The notes below the pieces were generated by a model, which was given only the letters and a program-made list of their open reading frames with translations, had not been told where the DNA came from and ran no database searches. Made by a program: the position numbers and the translations under genes. Positions 34,740 through 46,365 of a DNA stretch of 64,000 nt are shown here, piece by piece; positions within the stretch are counted from its first letter, which is position 1; the number at the start of each line of letters is the position of its first letter. The stretch lies in assembly GCF_963678635.1 (NCBI RefSeq), contig NC_087070.1, positions 12,126,539 to 12,190,538 of the forward strand, given 5' to 3'. The DNA comes from Symsagittifera roscoffensis. Taxonomy: Eukaryota; Xenacoelomorpha; Acoela; Convolutidae.

Positions 34740-35860
34740 CTGAAGTATTAAGGCAACGTGTTTGCCTGCTGTCCAAACTATAAGAAGTTTACATAGAGCT
34801 ATATACTCTGTGGTTAGAGTTCGACTGCTGTGTCAATAGAAAAAATTTTAGTTCATGATCTTTAAATAAAACTGTTGGATGTTTGGATCCAAGAAATCAG
34901 AATTCATATTTTGTTTAAGTAGAATCGATTGCTGTATTTTACCTCATAAGTGTAGAGAGTCTGAGTTTAGCTTGGGTTAAAAGTCTTGAATTTGCTGATG
35001 TAAGGTTTATTTAATTTCTGCCTTGATTGTGAAAGAGCTGCGCCAATTCCAAAATTGGAAACATCGCATATAGCATAGAATGGTTGGTTTGAGTCTGAGA
35101 TTTTAATTGCGACTTGTTGTGTGAGAAGGGTTTCAATTTCATCAATGCGCTAATGATGTTTTAAGGTCCATTCAAAATTGTTTTGTTGTCGAAGAATTGT
35201 CTTATTTGTCTAAGACTTAGAACGTTTCCTGTTTTGTTTGTGGTTGTATGAAAATAACGTCCAAATAAATAATAACATTTTTAGAATAATTGGTCTAAAA
35301 ATTTTGCTCATAAAAGCAGAAACATTTGGTCCTATTGATATGCCGTAAAATAGTCTATTAAATTTTTATTGATGTTCTCCAATAACGAATTGCGTCAAGC
35401 GACGTGATTATTTGTCTAATGGTTTTTGGTTATATGCACTAATCATACCTGCAGTGGTACAATAGCGTCCATTTATTTTTCTGAGTATTAGTTGTACTAA
35501 TTCAATGGGACAGTTGGGTTTTGATTCAACATTAGAGAGTTAAAGTATCGTGCGCCTAGAATGATTTTGAGTGATTCTCCTTTAGCGAGAACAAAATTTG
35601 AATATATCAATGTTTTTCCTTTGAGTTGTTGTTCTCTGTTTAATGGTGAGATAAATTAATTTTGTTCAAGAATGTCTGAAGTCTGCTTACTATATCTTGT
35701 AGGTGTATGGAACTTTAGTTGCGCATTGTTTTCTGAAAACTGTGTCCAGTTTAAGTGGGAGGTCGAGTGGTTAATGCATTTTTCCAAGCTGAAATTTTGG
35801 TATGGCATAAACCATAGGGTATTTTATTTATAAGTCTGCTAAATGTTCAATTTCTTGATG
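34740..35860 (-). pseudogene. Ty3/gypsy reverse transcriptase-RNase H remnant
   Basis: On the minus strand, in order from higher coordinates: NPTVPLN-like sequence (about 35500), MISAYNQKPLDK (about 35435), RRLTQFVIGEHQ, FNRLFYGISIGP and SAFMSKIF (about 35400-35290), then YLDV at 35256-35267, where gypsy RTs have YLDD, so the second catalytic Asp is lost (GTT for GAT). After LRQQNNFEWTLKHH (about 35200-35160) the RNase H start reads PFYAICDVSNFGIGAALSQS (about 35085-35025), with the first acidic residue kept. Several stops and +1/-1 shifts separate the pieces. Confidence 0.75.
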
Positions 35861-36956
35861 ATTAATTTGAGAATGTTGAAAATTAAACATTGTCAGAAAT
35901 TTTTGTTCTTCATCATTCAATTTTGAGACTTCAAATGTTGGTTTAAAACAAAGGGTTTTTGGAAATTAGTCTGTGTTTCTTTTTGAATCGTTTGTAATTT
36001 TATCAATAGACTGTTCTTCACTTAGGATTGTTGATTGACAACTATTTATTAAATTTATTAAACTAATTACACTGTATGCTGTTTCTTGTGTGGGGTGAAA
36101 TGTTGCATTTGTTCCACAAAATCCTAACAATCCTAAAGGAAGTGTAGGTTTGTATCGCGATTTATGTCATTGTATATGTGTTTGTATTTTTTGCGTATCT
36201 AATAGATGAAATCTTTACTGTAAAAGTTTTTTTAATTGGTTTGAAATCAAGGGCAGACCTATATAGTTTCTGTGTCTTCTGATCCATGTTATTTTGAAGA
36301 ACTTGGTTGATAGACAAGTCATATGCATGTTCTATTAGTGGTTTTAAATGCTTTCTTAGCTGACTATTTTTGGGTTAATTTTTTTTAAAAATGGGAGTTG
36401 TTTTCTCTCAAAAAAAGTTAAAGTTAGAGATGTATTATTGAGTTTTTTTATAATAGTCTTTGATTTGTAATTTTTTGTTTAAGATAATTTTACAGATAAT
36501 TGGTATTTCAATTATATTGGGTTTAGTATCTGTTATATGGAATATTTGTTTGAAGGAATTTAGTAAAAGTTTATTTTGTTCCATTGGTCGAGTTATTATA
36601 AGTAGTATTTGAATTTTTCGATAATTTGTAAAGTTTGTGCCGTGTGCAGTAGCTATTTTAATTGACGTTTCGGAAGGTAAAATTTTTTAGTGAAGTTTAT
36701 AAATTTCATTCCATGTAGGAATATTATTAAAACTTGATTTGCGCCCGCCAGAGTAGATTGAAAAATTGATTTCGAGCTCTGGCGGTTGAATGTTTCAGTT
36801 TTTTGGGCTTTCTAAAAGGAGTGGGATTTCTCGAAAAATCGAAGTTTTTTCAATTATGTGAGGAGTATAAATTGTGTTATCTTGACTGTAATTCGGCTCT
36901 TGAGGTTTTGAGTTAGAATAATCATTTAGGTAAGAATCCGAATCAATTGGCATTTC

Positions 36957-37800
36957 TTATTCATGTTCTAGTATAAGCATGTTAATAACTAATGTGTTTT
37001 CTGTTTCACTTTCGTCATCTGTGCTTTGACAGTGTATATCAATTAAGTGTGGTTCTGAAGTTTCTATAATGTCAATTCCTGGAGGGTCTGTGCTTGTTTC
37101 ATTTGTAGATTGTACTTGATTGATTTGTCTCTGACGTTTTGGTGTAATACTTCTGTAGTTTTGATTTTGTTTATCAGAATATTGTGAGCTATCTCGATAT
37201 GGTGACTGATACAAAATTCTTGATCTGTTTTGATAGTTGTTGCTTTTCTTTCTAGAATCATCAGGGGATCTAATATTTAAATTCTATCAATAGGTCTATT
37301 GTTTGGATAGTTGTGTGATCTATTATTAGAGTAGTTTCACTTACGATTATTTGAATAATTTTGATTGCAGTTGCTTGAATAATTTCTTGAGCGGTCATTG
37401 GAACAGTTTTTATTCCGAGGGTTTGAATATGAGCAATTTCTGTTATAGTTCGAATAAAAAATTTTATTAGAATTTGATCTGGAATAATTATTTCGGTACT
37501 GAGTGTTTCGAGTATTTGCTATGTTATATCTAATATGTGAATAGTTTTGTGAATTTTGTCAATCTGGTGATCTTCTGCAAAAATGATTGGAATAAAGGGA
37601 TTGTGATCTGTTATTACTAGAGCTATTTAAGAGTGGTCTTCCTGAGCTATTCTTACTCTGGATATTTTTGTTTGGTCAACTCATGTATTGATAAACATTT
37701 TTTTTGGTTTTTTCTAAGTTATCTTGTTGTTTTTGACTGCAGTCAGCAATACTTTGATCATATCTGCGGCAATAATTACACCATTCTTTTTTCATATACA
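36957..37800 (-). pseudogene. Gag C-terminal/nucleocapsid-like region of the gypsy element
   Basis: From 37800 downward the minus strand is rich in Asn, Ser, Arg and Tyr codons (NNYSRSNSNK, SRNYSSN-type repeats) with scattered stops, then an open stretch 37214-36957 ending DDESETENTLVINMLILEHE. Low-complexity basic tails of this type occur at the end of Gag in elements lacking a Cys-His knuckle. Position upstream of RT supports the call. Confidence 0.4.
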
Positions 37801-39596
37801 TTTAAAGTTTGAGTAATTTTTTCTGCTTATTCGTTGTCGGAGTCTTGAATACTATTTATACGCGAAATTGTTGTTTGAACATTGTTTACGTATTGTAGTT
37901 TTAAATTTTCTATTTCTTCTAGTTTTTTTGTGATTTTAGCTTGATCTAATTTGTCTGCTAGTTTTTGGAAACCTATTTTGCGTTCTCGGATTGATGATAG
38001 ATGTGATGCTCTTTTTTATTGCAATTTTTTCCTAATTGTGGTGTTAAGGTCATCATTAGAACTGATTACGGATTTGTTCTTGTTTAAGGATTATTGCCTT
38101 CTTTTTTACAATATGATGTTTCCAGTTTTTTGTTTTAAGCGGTATAGTTACCAGATTATAATCTTTTTAATATAATAAGGATTATAACTTTATTACAAGA
38201 TTATGATCATAATCTTCTTTAATGAGACAATTATGGATAGTTATCATTTGTTTTGATCCTAGAATATTTCTTCACATAATTGTTTAGTGATGAGTGCAAA
38301 ATCCAAGGGTTAGGTTTTTTAATTCCTAAAATGATAGTTCCTACAACTTTGGTGAAGTTAACTTGGGGAATTGATTGTCGAGTATAGATGGGTTGGAGAG
38401 AGAGTATATCAATTCGTTAGAATGATTTGATACTTTCTCAAGTAGTTAAGTTTTATGAAAACTTAATCTTACTTAGGACGTGATTTTTGATCAAGGGTTG
38501 GAGAATAGTAAACCAATCCACAAGGTTCACGTATAAAAAGAACAAAAATAGTCGTTAGCTACTCTTTTAACTTTTACTAATTTTAAGATTTGTTTTAGCC
38601 TGGTTCGGTTAAGAGGATGAGTATCCGAAGTTCTTCACTGTTTATCCTCATAAAATGTTTAATTATTTGAAAATTTTTAGTTAGTCTTTGGTCGCCAGTA
38701 AACGTTGGAGAGTGAATCGACGTTTCAGGTCATTGGACACTTTTAATAGGAGGTGAGGAGAACAAAATTGTTCTAATCGATCCAAGGAAAGCCTTGATGA
38801 TCAAGTAGTTTAAAAAGGTTTAAATTTAAAATTAATTTGCAATTCAAAGATCCAAGGATAGCTTTGATGATCTGGTTTAAAGAAAGTTCAACTGGGTATA
38901 GAATGAGGATAGGCTTTGACAAGATTGAACTTAAAAGTGAAAGGTTTTAAGAAATGGTTAGAGTTTTAAGAAACAATTTGTTGAAAGTAAACGCTTTAAA
39001 TGGTTTAGTTTTTTTAGATGAATAGGTGCTATATTTCAGATGAAAAAACAAAAAAGCTAAAGGGACAATAATAGGAGTTCTTGAGAAGCAAGGAACTTTT
39101 TATAATTTTGATAAAACTATTTTTGTATTTTTTATTCACTTTATTTTTAATTTTACAAACATTTTAAAGATACTGCTGATTTGAAGTAAATTGTTTTTGT
39201 GGTTCTAGATCTATCGTGTTGGTATTATATTTTTTAGTTATTCATCGTTGAGAGATATACATCTGGGAAATGAATCCCACTGCTCCAAGTAATTTGTTTC
39301 ATATTAGGGAATGAAAGTCTACTGCATTGATAATCTTGTAGAGAAGTAGTTGTTACAGTCTGCTTCTTTGTTTCACGAGGTAGAAGCTCGGTTCGCTATT
39401 TGTGTTTTGACCTGGTGTAAGCTTGAATACTCGTTGGTATTGATAGGATTTATTGAGACGTGGATGTAAGTTTTCAATACTTTTTGTTTTTGTTTTTGTT
39501 TTATGTGTTGTTTGGGTCTTAAATCTTATGTCTATTTTGGATTTGCTCAATCTAACATTGAAGAGGTCTTGCTCGAGACCATTGGTTGCATCAGAT
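37801..39596 (-). other. Gypsy 5' region (leader and eroded Gag)
   Basis: No continuous frame. A short duplicated block (TCCAAGGAxAGCxTTGATGA) occurs at about 38780 and 38850. The sequence adjoining the 5' LTR on the minus strand, TCTGATGCAACCAATGGTCT, is where a primer site should be, but I could not match it to a tRNA. Confidence 0.35.
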
Positions 39597-39966
39597 GAGT
39601 TTATGTCCGGTGTGGCTCACTCATAGAGTTATTTCAGATAAGGTACCACCTCTGCTCGTCACGCTATCGTACTTACGGTCGGATAGATTCGTGCAAGTTC
39701 TTAGTCTCATATCGATCTTAACCTTATTCTTATATCTCCTAGTCTCAATAGATCTAGTGAATACTTGTATTTGCGAGATAAGATATCACGAACGATTCTG
39801 AAGAAGAGCAACTGTTAAATTAATTCTGTTCTGGCTGAAACTATAAGTAGTTTCAGCCTTACAAACTATTAGTTATGGATCATGATTGGTTAATCGGAAG
39901 TATTTTATAGAGATAGTTTTATCAATAATATAATCGGATATGAATACTAGTTTTAAACTGGTTCTA
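39597..39966 (-). repeat. 5' LTR of the gypsy element
   Basis: 370 bp, collinear with 27113-27493. The minus-strand 5' end has mutated TG to TA; the 3' end keeps CA. Followed at 39967-39970 by the ATTG duplication. Confidence 0.9.
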
Positions 39967-40228
39967 ATTGCAAAAAAAATTTCTGTAGAGTTTTTTTGAT
40001 AAAGTGTTTTTTTTCGAAGGAATTAAAATGCTTTTTTTAAATGAACCTTTAAAAGTTAAAAGTAACATATGACGATTGCCATGTTCATTTTTTGAAACTA
40101 TACGGAAAGTTTTTTTTGCAAAATCAGGCTCATGCGTAAAGAAAGTTTTCATCCATTATAATTGATTAGATTGGTTTAAACTGATGTATTTTCTCTTTGG
40201 TTTATAATTAATTCTTAATCCATTATCA

Positions 40229-40510
40229 TCGATCATTTCCGAGTTTTGTCGCGATAGACCTTGAAAATCTATTATAATCGGTGTTTATCCAGGCACCTCA
40301 TTCCGTGAATGCAGCAAAAACCTATTGACTTGTCTGAAAATGCAGGTATTATTGCAGTTTGCAATATCAAAATCTTTTCTTTAAGTGTTTTGGATTTAAG
40401 TTTCAGAAGAAATTAAGGAAAGAACAAGAAAAGAGTCACATTTTTGAATGGATTTTAATGATAAAAGATTGATTACGTACGTGATATCAATTAGGCATAG
40501 AAAAATGTAT
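40229..40510 (+). repeat. Dispersed repeat, copy 1
   Basis: Nearly identical to 46295-46570: GAATGCAGCAAAAACCTATT, GACTTGTCTGAAAATGCAGG, AAGATTGATTACGTACGTGA. Both copies start with TTATAATCGG...CC(T)CATT, the end of a TIR family also seen at 45207-46365. Confidence 0.9.
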
Positions 40511-40740
40511 GAAAACACACCCAATAACCACCGAGCGTTTTTGAGGTTCCTGACTGAATTTGATTCAGCCAACACGGAGTGCTGCTACTTCCCAGCAATG
40601 CCGGGAAGAGAGCAGAAAAAACCTCAACTCTATCGAAGCTAGCTAACCACGCAGTCAATAACACCTATGATCCTGACTCCCAATCTTAAATTTGAAACAT
40701 TGTTTTATTATCACAAAAAGAAGGCGAATAAAATGCTGTT
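40511..40740. other. Spacer
   Basis: A short open frame runs out of copy 1 of the repeat; no domain. Nothing else seen. Confidence 0.4.
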
Positions 40741-41005
40741 TACCCGGGTCGAGATCCCGCTCAAAAACCGCACAAGATTTGAGCGGTTTGAGCGGTTTTC
40801 CAGCAAGATTTGAGCGGTTTGGGTGGTTTTGGCGGTTTGGGCGGTTTGGGCGGTTTGGGCGGTTTGGGCGGTTTTTTTTGGAAAAACCGCTCAAACCGCT
40901 CAAATCTTGCTGAAAAAACCGCTCAAAAACCGCTCATTTCTTGCGGTGATTTTTGAACGGTTTTTCGAGCAAGATTTGAGCGGTTTTTGAGCGGTTTTTG
41001 AGCGG
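40741..41005. repeat. GCGGTTT minisatellite with inverted halves
   Basis: Repeats of GAGCGGTTT and GGGCGGTTT (six in a row at about 40825-40873) are followed by AAACCGCTCAAACCGCTCAA on the same strand, so the tract folds back on itself. GCAAGATTTGAGCGGTTT recurs at both ends. CCCGGGTCGAGATCCC opens the block at 40742, and an inverse GGTACCTCGACCCGG closes it at about 41136. Confidence 0.8.
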
Positions 41006-41375
41006 TCTTCTCGGGTCGAGGTCCCAGACTCATGTCCATAATTTCGCGACAAAACTTTGGCATGTCCAGACTCTCGCGACCAAGAGTTGCCATTTCCAGA
41101 CTTTCGCGACCCTCAAAGTCTGGACAAGGGTGTGGTACCTCGACCCGGAAGGATTCTGAGCCTAAAAGTCTGAGCCATTTGTTTTGCGTCAACTCACGAA
41201 TGCAGGTAAAATCATTTGCTTTGAAAAAACTTCTTGTTGTTCCTGAAACCAAATCAAAACCAAACCCGGGTATCAAAAACCGCTCAAGAGTACAATTTGC
41301 ATGAATTAGAATGCAGAGTCAGTATTCATTGTGGTGCGTAATTTATATTGGCTTCGCTGCGCGAAACTAGTTTCA

Positions 41376-41443
41376 GGGCAGAATGGCCTAACGGATAAGG
41401 CGTCTGACTTAGAAGATTGGGGGTTCGAATCCCTCTGTGGTCG
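41376..41443 (+). pseudogene. tRNA-Arg pseudogene lacking the anticodon
   Basis: The D arm GGCCTAACGGATAAGGC and T arm GGGGGTTCGAATCCCTC are complete, so A- and B-box words (TGGCCTAACGGATAAGG and GGTTCGAATCC) are present. The sequence between them, GTCTGACTTAGAAGATT, matches a tRNA-Arg (TCG type) anticodon arm with about six bases missing, removing the anticodon and one side of the stem. The acceptor arm pairs at only about five of seven positions. TTTTT follows at 41446-41450. Total 68 nt against about 73 in the family. It could still be transcribed by Pol III but cannot decode. Confidence 0.75.
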
Positions 41444-41445
41444 AC

Positions 41446-41450
41446 TTTTT
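41446..41450 (+). terminator. Pol III-type T run after tRNA pseudogene
   Basis: Five T residues three bases after the tRNA-like 3' end, the usual Pol III stop signal. Confidence 0.45.
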
Positions 41451-41645
41451 ATTTTAAATCTTGCGCGGTTTTTGAGCGGTTTTTTTAGAGCAACAGCTCA
41501 AAACCGTTCAAATCTTGCGCGGTTTTTGAGCGGTTTTTTTAGATAAACCGTTCAAAAACCGCTCAAACTGCTCATTTTGAAGCAAGATTTTGAGCGTAAT
41601 TGTCTAAAAAAACCGCTCAAACCGCTCAAATCTTGCTTCAAATTA
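41451..41645. repeat. GCGGTTTTT/AAAACCGCTC minisatellite, second block
   Basis: Same words as 40741-41005 (CTTGCGCGGTTTTTGAGCGG twice, then AAAAACCGCTCAAACTGCTC in inverse). The tRNA pseudogene therefore lies between two blocks of one foldback minisatellite. Confidence 0.8.
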
Positions 41646-42369
41646 GGTGAAAAATCTCGACTCGGGTACCTTGTTCCCAAACTTGAAAGTGAAGACGTAG
41701 ACCGTTCCCCATCAGGATTCGTCCGTAAATAGACCAAGAGATTCCAAGCGATCAGGATTGCAGTCACGAGCAAGACAATTTTAGTGACTCGACCTGAAAA
41801 AAAAATTAACGTTTCAGGCTCAGAACATTAACTACACCTTTGTCTTTTCCGATTCTTTTAGGCTGGTTTTGGTTTGAAAATTTAGTAACTTTCTTTCTCT
41901 AACATCCGTAGTGTTTTTAAAACGTCGATAACAACTTTGGTAACCTCTCAAAATTTTCATATTTTTTGTTTATTGCATGTATACTGAGTTTGAAATAAAA
42001 CTAGCTCAATTTGTGTGAAAGTGTTAAGGGTAGGCCGGGGTTCAAAGCTTATCTCTGTGAAGAATTGTTTTAGCGACCCGAATTCGTGAAAAGGGTATCT
42101 AGAAAAATTGTTTAAAAAATTCAGAAAGTTCAGCTGTGTTCACTTTGTTGCAATTTTTTCAATATACATTTTAAAATTCATCAAGTCATTATAATGGATT
42201 TTAAAGCAATCATTTTAAGTTAAGAATATACATTTTTAGTTCTTTAAAAGAGTGTCAAAATACGCAGTAGAAACGAGGCAAAAATTGAGAAAAATGAATA
42301 TACCGGATCAAGGTGCCCGACTTATGTTTCGACATTGAAAGTCGAGTACGAGCAGTTTTCCTACTAAAA
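41646..42369. other. AT-rich spacer
   Basis: No gene recognised. CGACTCGGGTACC at about 41657 repeats the GGTACC-CGACCCG theme. Confidence 0.4.
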
Positions 42370-44665
42370 TATTGCGGTCGAGAAGCAATTTTAAGACAAC
42401 CACAAAGTCAAAACATACCGATTTTGGCCTAGAGAGTCAAAACATAGGTCGAGAAAGTCGAAAAAAATCCAATTTTGGGCGAGAAATTCGAAACAAATCC
42501 AATTTTGGCCGAGAGAGTCAAAACATAGGTCGAGAAATTCGAAACAAATCCAATTTTTGGCGAGAAAGTTGAAACATAGGTCGAGAAAATCAAAACATGT
42601 CCAATTTTGGCCGAGATAGTCTAAAAATAGGTCGAGAAAGTCAAAACATATCCAACTTTAGCCGAGAGAGTCCAAATATAGGTGGAGAAAGTCGACACAA
42701 TTCCAACTTTGGGCAATAAAGTCGAAACATATCCGATATTGGGCGAGAATTTCGAAACATAGGTCGAGATAATCGAAACATATCCAATTTTGGCCAAAAG
42801 AGTCCAAACATAGGTCGAGAAAGTCGAAACAACTCCAATTTTGGGCGAGAAAGTTGGAACAAATCCAGTTTTAGTCGAGAAAGTCGAAACAACTCCAATT
42901 TTTGGGCGAGAAAGTCGAAACATATCCAACTTCAGCAGAGAGAGTCCAAACATAGGTCGAGAAAGTCGACACAAATCCAATTTTGTGCAAAAAAGTTGAA
43001 ACATATCCAATTTTGGTCGAGAAAGTCGAAACATATCCAATTTTGGCCGAGAGAGTCCAAACATAAGTCGAGAAAATCGAAACAAATCCAATTTTGTGCG
43101 AGAAAAATGAAACATAGGTCGAGAAAGTCAAAACATATCTAATTTTGGCCGAGATAGTCCAAACATAGGTCGAGAAAGTCGAAACAAATCAATTTTTGGG
43201 TGAGAGAGTCCAAACATAGGACGAGAAAGTCGACACAAATCCAATTTTGTGCAAAAAAGTTGAAACATATCCAATTTTGGTCGAGAAAGTCGAAACATAT
43301 CCAACTTCAGCAGAGAGAGTCCAAACATAGGTCGAGAAAGTCGACACAAATCCAATTTTGTGCAAAAAAGTTGAAACATATCCAATTTTGGTCGAGAAAG
43401 TCGAAACATATCCAATTTTGGCCGAGAGAGTCCAAACATAAGTCGAGAAAATCGAAACAAATCCAATTTTGTGCGAGAAAAATGAAACATAGGTCGAGAA
43501 AGTCAAAACATATCTAATTTTGGCCGAGATAGTCCAAACATAGGTCGAGAAAGTCGAAACAAATCAATTTTTGGGTGAGAGAGTCCAAACATAGGACGAG
43601 AAAGTCGAAACAAATCCATTTTTGGGCGAGAAAGTCAAAATATATCCAATTTTGGCCGTGAGAGTCCAAACATAGGTCGAGAAAGTCAAAACCAATCCAA
43701 TTTTGTGCGAAAAAATTGAAACATAGGTCGAGAAAGTCAAAACATATCCAATTTTGGCCTAAAGAGTCCAAACATAGGTCGAGAAAATCGAAACAACTCC
43801 AATTTTGGTCGAGAAATTCGAAACAAATCCAATTTTGGACGAGAGAGTCCAAACATAGGTCGATAAAGTCGGCACAAATAAAAGGGCGAGAAAGTCGAAA
43901 CATATCCAATTTTGGGCCCGAAAATCGAAACAGGTCGAGAAAGTCTAAATATATCCAAGTTTGGCCGAGAGAGTCCAAACAAAGGTCGAGAAAGTCGTAG
44001 CAAATCCAATTTTGGGCGAGAATGTTGAAACATAGGTCGAAAAAAGTCAAAACATGTCCAATTTTGGCCGAGAGATTCCAAACATATCTATGCGGGTCAA
44101 ACAAAATTTTTTTTAAAGAAATGTCAGTGGAGAAAGTCGAAACATATCGAAATTTGGTCGAGAAGTCGAAACATATCTATGCCGGGTCGAACAAGTAAAG
44201 TTTTGACAAATGTCAGTCAAGAAAGTCGAAATATAACAAATTTTAGTCGTGAAAGTTGAAAAATATCTGAACTGGGTCGAACAATGTCAAACGTCTTTTT
44301 TTGGTCAAGAATGTCGAAACATACCAAAATTCGGTCGAAAAAATCGAAACATACCAAAATTTGGGCGAGAAAGTCGAAACATATCGAATTTTGGACGAGA
44401 AAGTCGAAACATAGGTCGAGAAAGTCGAAACAAATCCAATTTTGGGCGAGAAAGTCGAAACATATCTATGCGGGGTCGAACAATTTTTTTTTTTACAAAT
44501 GTCAGTCGAGAAAGTCGAAACATACCAAAATTCGGTCGAGAAAGTCGAAACATACCAAAATTTGGTTGAAAAAACCGAGTTATACCGAAAATGGTCGGAA
44601 AAGTCGAGACATACCAACTTTTGGTCGAGAAAGTCGGGACATAAAGCGAGTACCTCGACCCGAGA
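42370..44665. repeat. Tandem array of TCGAGAAAGTCGAAACA units
   Basis: Two interleaved units: about 30 bp (CGAGAAAGTCGAAACATATC plus CAATTTTGGC) and about 21 bp (CGAGAGAGTCCAAACATAGG plus T). Both lengths are multiples of three, so long frames stay open on both strands without being genes. From 44080 onward variants with CATACCAAAATTCGGTCG dominate, and CTATGCxGGGTCGAACAA words mark longer units. The array ends near GTACCTCGACCCGAG. Confidence 0.95.
42927..43620. repeat. ~374-bp higher-order duplication in the array
   Basis: CCAACTTCAGCAGAGAGAGT starts near 42927 and again near 43301. The following ~300 bp (GTGCAAAAAAGTTGAAACAT, GTGCGAGAAAAATGAAACAT, CAATTTTTGGGTGAGAGAGT) repeat in the same order almost without change. 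Confidence 0.9.
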
Positions 44666-45206
44666 TATGAGCTCCAACATTTACGGATCAAAATAGTATC
44701 CCTTGAAAATGATGACGAAGATCAAAGTTTTGCTGAGAAGCTACTTACAATGAAAAACAACGCGAAGACGAGCCGGAACAACTAAAATGGATACCCTCTA
44801 CGTCAAACGTCGACCGGTTTTTTAGTAGAACTTAATTGACACTCGGGTCACTGAGAACTTTACTGACTCTTCTTCATCTTGAAGCCCTCTTGATTTTAAT
44901 ATAAATAACTTGCTTTGGGATGTGTATTTGATAGAGAAAATTTTTTGATTTCTCATGCCAGACATTTTTTACTGAGGCAATTTCTAGCAATAATTGCAAA
45001 AATTCATTGCAAGTTCTGCTACAAATTCATTGCAAGTACAATTATTTATTGTGTGCTCAAAAAACCTTAAAAACTATTTATCTCTACGCTGAAAATCTAT
45101 TGCAATAATTATCTCAAATGCCCTGGTTCTTTTCCAGTTTCCCATCCAAAATTACAAAAAAAGATGGTCCGAAAGGATTTCTAAGACAATTTGCTTATAA
45201 GAAACC
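44666..45206. other. AT-rich spacer
   Basis: Nothing recognised beyond a local direct repeat AAATTCATTGCAAGT at about 45000-45045. Confidence 0.4.
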
Positions 45207-46365
45207 CACAATGAGGTTCCATGGATAATAATCGATTATAATTGGTCAAAAACGTTGCCTTTATAATAGGTTATAGTTACAGTTTGGGACCATACAATCG
45301 ATTGAAATCCCTTATTATCCGTTACTTTCAAAGAATTCAAATTGATTATAATCCATTTACAGTCCACTATATTGGGTTATATTGGATTATAAATTTTCTA
45401 AAAAAATTTCAAACGTTCTGCAAAGCTTGCACCTTTTTCTACATTTCTCACGACCTAATTTTTGCAACACGATATCCAGCGCACTCTGAATACCTTTCCG
45501 TATGTTTACAAACACCCCCCACCCTTTTCCCCCTTTTTACCCCACCCTCAAAATACCTAATTTCCTCCCCCCCCCCTTCTTCCTCCCCCTACTCCCGTCC
45601 CCTACCCACTCCTCAAACTTAACCGCCCCTTACCCCCTGGCTCCCCGAACTTACCCTTACGTATTTAACACCCCTCCCGAACTTACCACCCCCCCCCCTA
45701 AAAAGTACATCCCACCACCCCCTTTTCTCTTTGGTTTATAATTAATTCTTAATCCATTACAAGACTGCTCGTATCAGGGCGAAGCCCTGAATGTTCCGAC
45801 TGCTTTTTAAGGTTTGTGGAGTAGTAACATCCAAAAAATTAAATATAATAAAATAAAATGAAAAAAAAATCTAAAATTTGAATTTTTTTTATGAAATCAT
45901 CCCCCCACACGCCATATAAAGTACAAAAGAATAGATTTCGCTCATTGTAACATATCAATTATGGCAAATATGCTTCTTTCAACCATTTTGAAAAACGATT
46001 TCAAAGACGGATTAAATCTCCGCTTTCGCGTTAATAGCGCGAAACATATCGCGCGTTAATTGTCCCAAATTGGCCAAAATGGCAATCTTTAAACCCCCAT
46101 AACTTTACGAAAAATGATCGCAGGTAAAATACCTTTTCAAAATTAAGCTCAGGACAACAATACCTTTTGAATGAAATAAAAAAATTCCGTCAAAAATGGC
46201 TAATTAAACAGTCAAAATTTGTCTGAAGAAAAAAAACCCACCCCGAGCACAAATATTCTGTTACTTTCGTATCGAAAGTCGGAACAACAATCGATTATTT
46301 CTGAGTTTTATCGCGACAGACCTTGAAAGTCTATTATAATCGGTTTTTATCCAGGAACCTCATTG
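45207..46365. mobile_element. TIR element with C-rich core (TATAATCGATTATAAT family)
   Basis: Left end CAATGAGGTTCCATGGATAA then TAATCGATTATAAT; right end ATTATAATCGGTTTTTATCC then AGGAACCTCATTG. These are inverse, ~34-bp termini. The interior has a C-rich tract (45510-45725) and a ~525-bp stretch (45761-46285) absent from the related copy at 40192-40310. There is no transposase frame. Related ends occur at 47607-48512, 40275-40310 and around 25610. Confidence 0.65.
45761..46285. mobile_element. Insertion relative to the paralogous copy at 40.2 kb
   Basis: The flanks TTATAATTAATTCTTAATCC (45732) and CGATTATTTCTGAGTTTTAT (46289) are contiguous in the other copy (40200-40240). The insert has GTTCCGACT near its left end and AGTCGGAAC near its right end in inverse. 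No coding content. Confidence 0.6.

Larger units (their letters stand above)
27113..39966 (-). mobile_element. Ty3/gypsy LTR retrotransposon, degenerate, ~12.9 kb
   Basis: Direct LTRs at 27113-27493 and 39597-39966 with a 4-bp ATTG duplication. On the minus strand the LTR reads TGGAACCAG...TAAACTCA; the 5' copy has TA instead of TG. Gene order from 39.6 kb downward is an Asn/Arg-rich Gag tail, RT with YLDV, RNase H, integrase with DNG and GLVDGMN, then 6 kb of further degenerate frames with possible envelope-like content. All blocks carry stops or shifts. It is larger than usual gypsy elements (5-8 kb), so it holds an extra 3' gene region, later insertions, or both. The LTRs show many differences, so it is old. 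Confidence 0.85.

Noticed and set aside
42621-44691. Many long frames on both strands with SRPKLDMFRL-type repeats
   Set aside because: Artefact of 21- and 30-bp tandem units; no start context, domain or unique sequence.
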